NCBI RefSeq assembly: GCF_019236175.1
Contig: NZ_JAFAJM010000007.1
Location: forward strand, 1-64,000
From: Chryseobacterium sp.
GTDB lineage: Bacteria; Bacteroidota; Bacteroidia; Flavobacteriales; Weeksellaceae
DNA length: 64,000 nt
Direction: 5' to 3'
Made by a program: the position numbers and the translations under genes. Shown one piece after another: positions 53,216 through 60,983 of this stretch. The notes beneath the pieces were generated by a model. It did not search any database and was not told the DNA's origin. It saw nothing but the letters and a program-made list of their open reading frames with translations. How positions within the stretch are numbered: the first letter of the stretch is position 1; the number at the start of each line of letters is the position of its first letter.

Positions 53216-54421
53216 TTATACTTTTTCAATGACCATTGCATATCCCTGTCCCACTCCGATACAAAGCGTACACAATGCATATTTTTTATCCTGCTTCTGA
53301 AGTTCCATGGCTGCAGAACCAATAATTCTGGCTCCGGAAACTCCCAGTGGGTGACCAATAGCAATAGCACCTCCGTTTGGATTTATTCTTGCATCATCAT
53401 CTTTCAATCCTAAGCTTCTTGTCACTGCAAGTGCCTGTGCTGCGAACGCCTCATTGAGTTCAATGATGTCTATATCCTCGAGAGAAAGATTCAATCTTTT
53501 CAATAATTTCTGAGTTGCTTCTACCGGTCCGATTCCCATAATTCTCGGTTCTACTCCTGCTACGGAAGAACCTAAAATTTTAGCTTTTGGGGTAAGACCA
53601 TATTTTTTTACAGCTTCTTCACTTGCCAAAATCAGGGCAGCAGCTCCATCATTCATTCCTGAAGCATTTCCGGCTGTTACAGTTCCTTCTTTTCTGAATG
53701 CAGGACGAAGTTTTCCTAACCCTTCCATAGAAGATGTTGGTTTAATAAACTCATCTTTTTCAAAAATAACAGGATCGCCTTTTCTCTGTGGAATTTCAAC
53801 CTTTACGATTTCTTCTGCCAGTCTTCCGCTTTGCTGTGCTTTTGTAGCTTTTTGCTGAGACCAGAGTGCAAACTTATCCTGATCTTCCCTGTTGATCTGA
53901 TGCATATCTGCTAAGTTTTCAGCAGTTTCTCCCATTCCGTCAACGCCATACATTTCTTTCATTTTCGGATTGATAAAACGCCATCCGAAAGTGGTATCAT
54001 ACATCTGGCTGTCTCTTCCGAAAGCAGCACTTGGTTTTGACATGACATATGGAGAACGGGTCATATGCTCTACTCCGCCGGCAATATAAATTTCACCTTC
54101 TCCGGCAGCAATGGAACGGAATGCATTAGCTACGGCAGACATTCCCGATGCACAAAGTCTATTAACAGTTTCACCTCCGATTGTATAGGGAAGTCCTGCC
54201 AGCAAAAGTCCCATTCTGGCTACGTTTCTGTTATCCTCACCTGCCTGATTGGCACATCCGAAAATAACGTCTTCGATTTCTTCAACAGGAACATTAGGGT
54301 TTCTGGCAACTACTTCTTTGATTACAATGGCTGCCAGATCATCTGCTCTTACTTCTGATAAACCTCCCTGTAATTTTGAGATGGGAGTTCTGACATAGTC
54401 TATAATGTATACGTTGTTCAT
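53216..54421 (-). CDS. paaJ: 3-oxoadipyl-CoA thiolase
   Basis: Thiolase of 401 residues that splits 3-oxoadipyl-CoA (and the dehydrosuberyl-CoA intermediate) into acetyl-CoA and succinyl-CoA, the last steps of the Paa pathway. Catalytic residues are intact: Cys near 90 in NRLCASGMSAV, His in GGAIAIGHPLG (about 356) and Cys in CTLCIGVGQGYA (about 386). The N-terminal YIIDYVRTPISK and GCANQAGEDNRNVARM match the PaaJ/PcaF subgroup. Confidence 0.95.
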   Translation of the reverse strand: MNNVYIIDYVRTPISKLQGGLSEVRADDLAAIVIKEVVARNPNVPVEEIEDVIFGCANQAGEDNRNVARMGLLLAGLPYTIGGETVNRLCASGMSAVANAFRSIAAGEGEIYIAGGVEHMTRSPYVMSKPSAAFGRDSQMYDTTFGWRFINPKMKEMYGVDGMGETAENLADMHQINREDQDKFALWSQQKATKAQQSGRLAEEIVKVEIPQRKGDPVIFEKDEFIKPTSSMEGLGKLRPAFRKEGTVTAGNASGMNDGAAALILASEEAVKKYGLTPKAKILGSSVAGVEPRIMGIGPVEATQKLLKRLNLSLEDIDIIELNEAFAAQALAVTRSLGLKDDDARINPNGGAIAIGHPLGVSGARIIGSAAMELQKQDKKYALCTLCIGVGQGYAMVIEKV

Positions 54422-54428
54422 AATTGTA

Positions 54429-54471
54429 ATTTGAAAATTTGAGAATGAGATCTTTTGAAAGTGATCTCATT
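54429..54471. repeat. Inverted repeat with short tandem words, DUF6624-paaJ gap
   Basis: AATTTGAA, AATTTGAG, AATGAGAT (54429-54452) give an 8-base period. AATGAGATC (54445-54453) pairs with GATCTCATT (54463-54471). Confidence 0.5.
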
Positions 54472-54478
54472 AGCTTTT

Positions 54479-55174
54479 CTATTTATTTTTATTTCTTAAT
54501 TCTAAGACTTGCTTCAATGTATAAGGCTCATATTGGAAATCTTTTCCAAACATTCTTTTGGCATTTTCTTCAACGGTAGAATCAAATCCTGCTTCTTTTC
54601 TTCTTTTGTTAACATTTTGGGGATCCCGGATAGGCCATATAAAACTGATAAAAATCTGTTTTCCTTCTTTATCTTTGGTCATTTCACCCTTTCCCTGTGT
54701 TCCGTAGATCTGCTCTTTATTCTCATACATCAGATATCGGTCTTCCATCATGGCAACCCATATCAACGGAATTTCATTCTTTTTGCCCGCTTCTTTGATA
54801 AGAGGCAGATATTTTCCAATATTTTTCGAATGCTGAATTACATACCATGCTGCCTGATTTGTAGGTTCTCCTACGAGTGTTTTACCAGGATAGCCGTATT
54901 GAGAGATAATGTGTTCAATCTTCTGCATGTTTATACTATCATGCTCAGCAACCAATTTCCAGCTTTTCTTTTCAAACTCTTCTTTGTCAATATTCAGTTC
55001 TGCCAATAACCGATCTTTTTTTTCCGGACTTATCCCGGAATCAAAAAGCATTCTATATCCCTGATCCACCTTCATAATCCCATCGAGCTCTTTTTTCAAA
55101 GCTTCGTTCTCTTTCTGCTGAGCACTCGTCAGCAAGGTTGAAATTCCGAAAAGCAATAAAAATATTTTTCTCAT
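54479..55174 (-). CDS. DUF6624-family secreted protein
   Basis: A 231-residue protein with signal peptide (1-18, ending LTSAQ). The segments DQGYRMLFD, YGYPGKTLVG, AAWYVIQHSKN, YLPLIKEA, DRYLMYENKEQIYGTQ match DUF6624, a family of unknown function found in Bacteroidota. It lies between paaI and paaJ on the paa strand and is presumably co-transcribed, but it has no known part in phenylacetate breakdown. Confidence 0.8.
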   Translation of the reverse strand: MRKIFLLLFGISTLLTSAQQKENEALKKELDGIMKVDQGYRMLFDSGISPEKKDRLLAELNIDKEEFEKKSWKLVAEHDSINMQKIEHIISQYGYPGKTLVGEPTNQAAWYVIQHSKNIGKYLPLIKEAGKKNEIPLIWVAMMEDRYLMYENKEQIYGTQGKGEMTKDKEGKQIFISFIWPIRDPQNVNKRRKEAGFDSTVEENAKRMFGKDFQYEPYTLKQVLELRNKNK

Positions 55175-55203
55175 TTTGATTAATCTGGTGGTTGGCCGGT
55201 ATT

Positions 55204-55617
55204 TTATAACTCGATCACTTTTTTCCCGATTTTATAAACTGTTCCGACAAACTTGGCAATCAGCTCATTATGCTGGTTGGTAATTTTAATATCGTAAACT
55301 GCTGTTTTTCTGGTATCATTCACCAAAATACTTTCTGCTCTGAAGAGATCCCCTTCTTTTCCTGCTTTGGTAAAATTAATAACACAGTTTAAAGCCACGG
55401 CAGCATCCCCTGTATTATTGGATGAAAATGCGAGTGCTGAATCTGCGAAAGCAAAAGTTACACCTCCATGCACTGTTTTAAGCCCGTTCAGCATTTCCTT
55501 TTTAACAGGCATTTCAATTAAACAATAATTCTCTTTTACTTCAATCATTCTGATATTCATCCATTGGGAAAAATAATCCTGATTGAGCATATAATCTGCG
55601 ACTTGTCTCGGATTCAT
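55204..55617 (-). CDS. paaI: PaaI hotdog thioesterase
   Basis: Acyl-CoA thioesterase of 137 residues that releases CoA from stalled hydroxyphenylacetyl-CoA-type intermediates. The hotdog signature LKTVHGGVTFAFADSALAF (about residues 46-64) carries the catalytic Asp, and VALNCVINFTKAGKEGDLF follows as in PaaI. It starts 2 bases after the small hypothetical gene, suggesting coupling. Confidence 0.93.
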   Translation of the reverse strand: MNPRQVADYMLNQDYFSQWMNIRMIEVKENYCLIEMPVKKEMLNGLKTVHGGVTFAFADSALAFSSNNTGDAAVALNCVINFTKAGKEGDLFRAESILVNDTRKTAVYDIKITNQHNELIAKFVGTVYKIGKKVIEL

Positions 55618-55619
55618 TT

Positions 55620-55928
55620 CTATACGTTTATTATTTCTTCATAGAGTTCGTCTGATAACCTATCATACACACTCATGGTTTTACCCAGGATGATTTGTTC
55701 ATATGAAAGACTTCCGGCACCAGATGAATTTTCAGTTTCATATGAAGCTTGTAAATCTATCCCGTTTTCATTCGCCAATCTATTGATTAACGTCCTGTAT
55801 TTCTCATTAAACTTCCCGAGTAATTCGAGTCTTTCCTCATCATTCACAGAAGAAGCTTCCTGAATTAAATATTCTTTCTCTATTAAAAGCCTCGTTTCCA
55901 GCTCCGCTCTGAATTCCTCTATATTCAT
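55620..55928 (-). CDS. Small hypothetical protein in the paa operon
   Basis: A 102-residue acidic, mostly helical soluble protein (MNIEEFRAELETRLL, LLGKFNEKYRTLINRLA). No signal peptide or known motif. Its tight fit (25 bases after the upstream ORF, 2 bases before paaI) supports it as a real gene of the operon. Family not recognised. Confidence 0.65.
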   Translation of the reverse strand: MNIEEFRAELETRLLIEKEYLIQEASSVNDEERLELLGKFNEKYRTLINRLANENGIDLQASYETENSSGAGSLSYEQIILGKTMSVYDRLSDELYEEIINV

Positions 55929-55953
55929 GAAAATACGATCTCTATTTTCTTTA

Positions 55954-56181
55954 TTATTTTGTTAAATATCTTTTAACAGGATCTTTTAAGTAATGTTTAC
56001 CATCCTTATCAAACTCCCATACATTTGATATTTCTCTTACTTGAAACAAATTAAAATCTCCTTTATGAATTTTAATTCTATTCAACCTTCTTAATTTTCT
56101 GTTGGCTTTTCGCTTATTTTCTTTTTCGGTATCCGCAGTGGTAACTCCAGTTATTGGAGTTTTTCTTCTTGATCTGCTCAT
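55954..56181 (-). CDS. Small basic hypothetical protein
   Basis: A 75-residue, strongly basic protein starting MSRSRRKTPITGVTTADTEK, with an RKLRRLNRIK cluster and an ordered-looking WEFDKDGKHYL end. It resembles small conserved basic proteins of Bacteroidota without assigned function; RNA binding would be a guess. It lies 26 bases after paaH on the same strand. Confidence 0.65.
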   Translation of the reverse strand: MSRSRRKTPITGVTTADTEKENKRKANRKLRRLNRIKIHKGDFNLFQVREISNVWEFDKDGKHYLKDPVKRYLTK

Positions 56182-56207
56182 TATAAAATAAATTAGCGAC
56201 TCATCAA

Positions 56208-57338
56208 TTATAATTTTCTCAATAACGGGCTCTGTCTGTATCGTTCTTCCTGATATTCCCCGTAAAGGTTTTGCAGGGTTTCCGATATTTTTGAATATCC
56301 GATTTCTTTTCCCCAGCTTAATAATCCTTTCGGATAGTTTACTCCTTTCTGCATGGCCAGTTCGATATCTTCATCATTGGCAATGCCTAATCTTTTGGCT
56401 TCAACAGCCTCATTAATCAGCATGGAAATGATTCTTAAAAAGATCTGCTGATACAGTGTATCATTTTTTTCAGCAGCTGGTTTCTCGGCACCTTCCGTGT
56501 AATCATAGAACCCTTTTCCGGTTTTTCGGCCGTGAAGTTTCGCTTCTGCCATTCTTTGCTGGAGTAAGGACGGTTTATATTTCGGATCGTAGAAATAGTC
56601 TTTGTAGACAGTAGTTGTTACGGCAAAGTTTACATCCACTCCGATAAGATCCATTAATTCAAAAGGTCCCATTTTAAAATTCCCGAGTGTTCTCATAGCT
56701 TCATCTACCTGTTCCGGTGTGGCCCTATTTTCTTCCACAATTCTTAATCCTTCACCATAATAAGGGCGGGCAATTCTGTTGACAATAAAGCCCGGAATAT
56801 CTTTGGCAATAACAGGTATTTTCCCCCATTCTTTCATGAGGCTGTAAATTTTATCTGCTAATGTTTTTTCTGTTAATAAAGAAGGAATCACTTCTACTAA
56901 AGGCATCAGCGGAGCGGGATTAAAGAAATGGATCCCGATGAAACGCTCCGGTTTCTTTAGTTCTGCGCCCAAAGAGGTAATAGAAATGGATGAGGTATTG
57001 GAACTGATGATACAGTTTTCTGAAACGTAGGTTTCAAGTTCGGTAAAAACTTTCGTTTTAATGTCTTTGTTTTCAATAATCGCTTCGATAACCAGTTCAG
57101 AATCTTTTAAATCCTGTAAGGCTTCTCCTTTAACGATATTATTTCTGATTTCTGTCGCTTTTTCCTGAGAAATCTTACCTTTCTCAGCCAGCTTCTGAAG
57201 TGTTTTTTCTAAGCCTGAGAGGGCTTTATCAATTTGTGGAGCATTCGCATCAAATAAGACGACTTTGCATCCTGCAGTTGCAGCAACCTGGGCAATTCCT
57301 ACCCCCATGGTTCCTGCCCCGATAATTCCGATATTCAT
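56208..57338 (-). CDS. paaH: 3-hydroxyadipyl-CoA dehydrogenase
   Basis: NAD-dependent 3-hydroxyacyl-CoA dehydrogenase of 376 residues that oxidises 3-hydroxyadipyl-CoA to 3-oxoadipyl-CoA. It has the Rossmann motif GIIGAGTMGVGIA (residues 4-16), the catalytic His in FIGIHFFNPAPLMPLVEVI (about 136) and the C-terminal dimerisation domain (GPFELMDLIGVDVNF). It is shorter than E. coli PaaH (475), lacking the second C-terminal repeat, but this length is common for this family. Confidence 0.92.
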   Translation of the reverse strand: MNIGIIGAGTMGVGIAQVAATAGCKVVLFDANAPQIDKALSGLEKTLQKLAEKGKISQEKATEIRNNIVKGEALQDLKDSELVIEAIIENKDIKTKVFTELETYVSENCIISSNTSSISITSLGAELKKPERFIGIHFFNPAPLMPLVEVIPSLLTEKTLADKIYSLMKEWGKIPVIAKDIPGFIVNRIARPYYGEGLRIVEENRATPEQVDEAMRTLGNFKMGPFELMDLIGVDVNFAVTTTVYKDYFYDPKYKPSLLQQRMAEAKLHGRKTGKGFYDYTEGAEKPAAEKNDTLYQQIFLRIISMLINEAVEAKRLGIANDEDIELAMQKGVNYPKGLLSWGKEIGYSKISETLQNLYGEYQEERYRQSPLLRKL

Positions 57339-57344
57339 TTTTAT

Positions 57345-57401
57345 CTGTACAATGTATTAATGTAAAATGTACTCCTGTACAATCATTAATACATTGTACA
57401 G
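57345..57401. repeat. Perfect 18-bp inverted repeat, paaG-paaH gap
   Basis: CTGTACAATGTATTAATG (57345-57362) and CATTAATACATTGTACAG (57384-57401) are exact reverse complements separated by 21 bases, and inside them words such as TGTACAAT and GTATTAAT recur with about 8-base spacing. The loop contains a further TGTAC word. It stands 6 bases upstream of the paaH start. Confidence 0.75.
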
Positions 57402-57420
57402 GAATACATTAATACGGATT

Positions 57421-58221
57421 TTACCTTCCTTTATAATCAGGTTTTCTTTTTTGTAAAAAGGCATTTACACCTTCTATGAAGTCTTCTGTTTCTGCAGCTT
57501 CCTGCTGAAGATCTCCTTCCAGTTCCAATTGTTCTTTCAGGGTATTGGTGTAAGAATGGGCAAATGCTTTTTTCGTCAGCTTCAGGGCTGCGGTTGGCAT
57601 ATTAGCCATTTTCTCAAGAATTTCCATTGACTTGGGCCCGAACTCTTCTTCAGTGAAAACTTCAGCAACAAGACCGTAAGATTTGGATTCTTCAGCAGAT
57701 AATTTTTTACCGGTAAAGGCCAAATAGTTTGCCAGCTGTCTACCTAAAAGCTTCGGTAAGAAATAAGTTCCTCCTGTATCAGGAATCAATCCGATATTTG
57801 AAAATGCCTGAGCAAAATACGCTTTGTTGTTGGCCAGTACGAAATCACAGATCAGAGCCAGCATAGCTCCTGCTCCTACCGCTGGTCCGTTTACCAATGC
57901 AATAACAGGTTTTTTACAATGTGTAATTTCAGTAACTAAAGGATTGTAATAATCTACCACAATTTTTCTGATGATATCATGATCATGGTGCTCTTTACCT
58001 GTAACAAAGGCTTCATCCAGATTCTGGCCGGAACAAAATGCTCTTCCTCTTCCGGAAATGGCAACGCATCTTACCGTCTCATCATTGCTACATTCCTTTA
58101 CAAAGTCTTTCAGATCTGACAGAGCCGGCTTTGTAAGGGCGTTCATTGTTTCCGGCTGATTAAGATAAGCGATTTTGAGTTTCCCGTCAAAATGCGTTTC
58201 AATATCGAGTTGTGTATACAT
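57421..58221 (-). CDS. paaG: 1,2-epoxyphenylacetyl-CoA isomerase
   Basis: Crotonase-fold isomerase of 266 residues that converts ring-1,2-epoxyphenylacetyl-CoA to oxepin-CoA. Assigned to PaaG rather than PaaF because FSNIGLIPDTGGTYFLPKLLG (about residue 130) carries the PaaG Asp, and VDYYNPLVTEI matches VERFYNPLVRRL of E. coli PaaG. The C-terminus GVNAFLQKRKPDYKGR is typical. It lies between paaD and paaH with hairpin-type elements on both sides. Confidence 0.9.
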   Translation of the reverse strand: MYTQLDIETHFDGKLKIAYLNQPETMNALTKPALSDLKDFVKECSNDETVRCVAISGRGRAFCSGQNLDEAFVTGKEHHDHDIIRKIVVDYYNPLVTEITHCKKPVIALVNGPAVGAGAMLALICDFVLANNKAYFAQAFSNIGLIPDTGGTYFLPKLLGRQLANYLAFTGKKLSAEESKSYGLVAEVFTEEEFGPKSMEILEKMANMPTAALKLTKKAFAHSYTNTLKEQLELEGDLQQEAAETEDFIEGVNAFLQKRKPDYKGR

Positions 58222-58265
58222 AGTTTTGATTTTTATGATTTTATTCCCCTAATTTAGTTATAATG

Positions 58266-58297
58266 TAACAATCTACCAGTCTACCAATCTAACAATT
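58266..58297. repeat. 8-bp tandem words, paaD-paaG gap
   Basis: Four contiguous words TAACAATC, TACCAGTC, TACCAATC, TAACAATT in perfect 8-base register. They are the same word type as at 50925-51016 and 60912-60975, here without a complete reverse arm (only a distant ATTGTCAT at about 58333). Confidence 0.6.
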
Positions 58298-58355
58298 ATA
58301 ATGCTGCACCAAACAAATAGGCAAACTGATACATTGTCATAGTATTACCTTAATT

Positions 58356-58820
58356 TTAGTGGCATTTAAAATAATCAAAAGGTTCCAGGCAGTCTAGGCA
58401 TTGGTAAGAAGCCTTACACAATGTAGACCCGAATCTGCTGATCTGTTTGGTATGCTCAGAGCCACAACGCGGACATTTTTTCGGTTTCCCGATATGATGT
58501 TCGTCTGCTCCTTTTTCAGGAGGTGTGATTCCGTATACCCGAAGTTTCTCTCTCGCTTCATCCGTTAACCAATCTGTTGTCCAGATCGGAAACATCTTGG
58601 TGACTACTTTGGCATCCCATCCGTTTTCCTTCATGATCTTCATGATGTCTTCCTCAATGGTAAACATCGCAGGGCAGGCAGAATAAGTAGGGGTTATCGT
58701 CACTTCAACAGAAGTCTCACCTGTCACTTTCGCCTCTCTTACAATACCTAATTCAACAATGTTGATTACCGGAATTTCCGGATCAGGAACCATTTCTAAT
58801 ATTTCTAAAGGATTTTTCAT
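58356..58820 (-). CDS. paaD: Phenylacetyl-CoA epoxidase subunit PaaD
   Basis: Small epoxidase-complex component of 154 residues needed for Fe-S assembly or maturation. The N-terminal DUF59/MIP18-like domain (VPDPEIPVINIVELGIVR, TPTYSACPAM) is followed by a zinc ribbon with four CxxC-type pairs (KKCPRCGSEH, YQCLDCLEPF, KCH end). It lies 16 bases after paaC. Confidence 0.95.
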   Translation of the reverse strand: MKNPLEILEMVPDPEIPVINIVELGIVREAKVTGETSVEVTITPTYSACPAMFTIEEDIMKIMKENGWDAKVVTKMFPIWTTDWLTDEAREKLRVYGITPPEKGADEHHIGKPKKCPRCGSEHTKQISRFGSTLCKASYQCLDCLEPFDYFKCH

Positions 58821-58836
58821 TTAAAAATGCACCAAT

Positions 58837-59586
58837 TTACCACGTACATCCAGGATATGCTCTCTGCATGTACTGAAGCTCACAAAGAATAAATCCGAAA
58901 TACTCGGTATGATATCCTGTTCTTGATTTTGGCTGCATAAACGGATTCGTTGGATATTCCAATCCGAAGCTTTGGAAATCCTTCTCCGTAATGGCTATAA
59001 ACTCTTTGTAAAGTTCATCAACATTTGGAACAATATTCAAAACGGCCAGATCATCTTCGCCTTCCGACTTAGCAAATAATCCTTTAGTATACTCCCAGAT
59101 ATTTTCTATCGCATTAATCAGACGTTCACGGCTCTCTTCTGTTCCCTGAGCAAAGATCTTCATCCATGAAGAAGCATGGGTATAGTGATATCTTACTTCT
59201 TTAAGTGATTTCTGTGCAATGGCAGACAATTCTTCATCCGCAGAATGAGACAATGCTTCATACATCAGTTTCTGATACACGGAGAAAACATAGACTTTAA
59301 GAATAGTCTGTGCATAATCTTCATTAGGAAGTTCTGTCCAGTGTGCATTGATATATTCGTGTTCATATCTTAAGAATGCGATATCGTCTTCACTTTTACC
59401 GTTGTCGATTACTCGTGAAGCATACACATACAAGTTATTTGCCTGACCTAATTCATCCAACGCGATGTTTGTCAATGCAATATCTTCCTCCAGATAGGGC
59501 CCTTCACCACACCATGCAGACAAACGCTGTCCCATAATGAAACTGTCGTCTGCTAGTTTTAATAAATAATTATATAATGGGTTCAT
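58837..59586 (-). CDS. paaC: Phenylacetyl-CoA epoxidase subunit PaaC
   Basis: Structural ferritin-like subunit of 249 residues that pairs with PaaA. LADDSFIMGQRLSAWCGEGP at the N-terminus, ALDELGQANNLY, and EVRYHYTHASSWM are characteristic. PaaC has lost iron ligands in the family and serves as scaffold. It is preceded by the 59594-59641 element. Confidence 0.95.
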   Translation of the reverse strand: MNPLYNYLLKLADDSFIMGQRLSAWCGEGPYLEEDIALTNIALDELGQANNLYVYASRVIDNGKSEDDIAFLRYEHEYINAHWTELPNEDYAQTILKVYVFSVYQKLMYEALSHSADEELSAIAQKSLKEVRYHYTHASSWMKIFAQGTEESRERLINAIENIWEYTKGLFAKSEGEDDLAVLNIVPNVDELYKEFIAITEKDFQSFGLEYPTNPFMQPKSRTGYHTEYFGFILCELQYMQRAYPGCTW

Positions 59587-59593
59587 TGTTTAG

Positions 59594-59641
59594 TAGATTT
59601 CAGATTTCAGATTGACAAAAAAGTCTAGCATCTGAGATGCT
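59594..59641. repeat. 7-bp-periodic element with palindrome, paaB-paaC gap
   Basis: TAGATTTC, AGATTTC, AGATTG (59594-59614) repeat with a 7-base period and are followed by the palindrome AGCATCTGAGATGCT (59627-59641). The words match those in the paaJ-paaY gap. Confidence 0.55.
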
Positions 59642-59663
59642 CATATCTTAAAATCCTGATTAA

Positions 59664-59945
59664 TTACATATTTTTTACGTCGTTTGGAATCTCGTAGAAA
59701 GTTGGATGACGATATAGTTTATCATCAGCAGGATCAAAGAAAGCTTCTTTATCCACTCCTTCCGAAGTCACTATATATTTACTAGGAACCACCCAGACAG
59801 AAGTTCCTTCTTTTCTTCTTGTATACACGTCTCTTGCGTTCTGTAAAGCCATTTCTGCTGTTGGCGCTTGTACAATTCCAACGTGTTTGTGAGATAATCC
59901 CGGTTTAGTTTGAATAAACACTTCCCACATATCTAAATTTGCCAT
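59664..59945 (-). CDS. paaB: Phenylacetyl-CoA epoxidase subunit PaaB
   Basis: A 93-residue subunit that bridges PaaAC dimers in the epoxidase. The start MANLDMWEVFIQTKPGLSHKHVG and the core ARDVYTRRKEGTSVWVVP match PaaB. It lies 14 bases after paaA. Confidence 0.95.
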   Translation of the reverse strand: MANLDMWEVFIQTKPGLSHKHVGIVQAPTAEMALQNARDVYTRRKEGTSVWVVPSKYIVTSEGVDKEAFFDPADDKLYRHPTFYEIPNDVKNM

Positions 59946-59959
59946 AATTAATTTGAAAA

Positions 59960-60898
59960 TTATATTACTTCTTTTTGTTGTTTCTCTGCAAAAGCTATCG
60001 CCGCTTCTTTTACCCAGGAATTTTCTCTCTGTGCTTTTCTTTTGGTTTCGATACGCTTTTTATTGCAGGGTCCGTTTCCTTTTAAAATGGCCATGAATTC
60101 ATCCCAGGGAAGTTCTCCGAAATCATAATGCTGTCTTTCCTCGTTCCATTTCAGGTCTTTATCCGGAATCGTTAATCCCAGGAATTCAGCTTGAGAAACC
60201 GTAACATCAATAAATCTCTGACGAAGGCTGTCGTTACTTTCTCTTTTTACTCTGTAATTCATAGAGATCTTGGAGTTTGGTGAGCTGTCATCGTTTGGTC
60301 CAAACATCATTAAAGCCGGCCACCAGAAACGATTTAACGAAGCCTGAGCCATTTCTTTCTGCTGCTTGGTACCACGACAAAGTGCCATTAAAATCTCATA
60401 TCCTTGTCTTTGGTGAAAAGATTCTTCTTTACAAATCTTCACCATCGCTCTTGAATAAGGTCCATAGGAGTTCCCCATCAACATTACTTGGTTCATTATG
60501 GCTGCTCCATCAACCAACCACCCAATGGCACCAATATCAGCCCAGCTTAATGTTGGGTAGTTGAAGATACTTGAATATTTAGCTTTTCCTTCCAGCATAT
60601 CATCATAAGTAGCATCTCTGTCTGCACGGATACTTCCATCTCCTAGTGTTTCAGTAGCAGAATAAAGGTATAAACCATGTCCTGCCTCATCCTGAACTTT
60701 AGCCAAAAGAGCCATTTTTCTTCTCAATGAAGGTGCTCTGGAAATCCAGTTGGCTTCCGGCAGCATTCCTACAATTTCAGAATGGGCATGCTGTGAAATC
60801 TGACGAACCAGTAATTTTCTGTAATCATCAGGCATTACATCTTTTGGTTCTACTTTATTTTCTTCGTGAACGTATTGAACAAATTTTTCTAAGTCCAT
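59960..60898 (-). CDS. paaA: Phenylacetyl-CoA epoxidase catalytic subunit PaaA
   Basis: Di-iron oxygenase subunit of 312 residues that inserts oxygen into phenylacetyl-CoA. Iron-ligand motifs are present in [14 protein letters not shown] (about residue 72) and [12 protein letters not shown] (about 155). The family opening [25 protein letters not shown] is clear. It is separated from paaE by the 60912-60975 element. Confidence 0.96.
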   Translation of the reverse strand: MDLEKFVQYVHEENKVEPKDVMPDDYRKLLVRQISQHAHSEIVGMLPEANWISRAPSLRRKMALLAKVQDEAGHGLYLYSATETLGDGSIRADRDATYDDMLEGKAKYSSIFNYPTLSWADIGAIGWLVDGAAIMNQVMLMGNSYGPYSRAMVKICKEESFHQRQGYEILMALCRGTKQQKEMAQASLNRFWWPALMMFGPNDDSSPNSKISMNYRVKRESNDSLRQRFIDVTVSQAEFLGLTIPDKDLKWNEERQHYDFGELPWDEFMAILKGNGPCNKKRIETKRKAQRENSWVKEAAIAFAEKQQKEVI

Positions 60899-60911
60899 AA
60901 TTTTTTCAATT

Positions 60912-60975
60912 TAGCAATGCATCAGTCTAGCAATGTACCAATGATTGTTGCACTGGTAAATTGTTACATTGTTAC
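60912..60975. repeat. 8-bp-periodic inverted element, paaE-paaA gap
   Basis: Eight contiguous 8-base words: TAGCAATG, CATCAGTC, TAGCAATG, TACCAATG, then ATTGTTGC, ACTGGTAA, ATTGTTAC, ATTGTTAC. The first four are forward and the last four are reverse complements of the same word type, giving a 64-base hairpin that fills most of the 85-base gap. Confidence 0.75.
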
Positions 60976-60983
60976 ATTAATTT

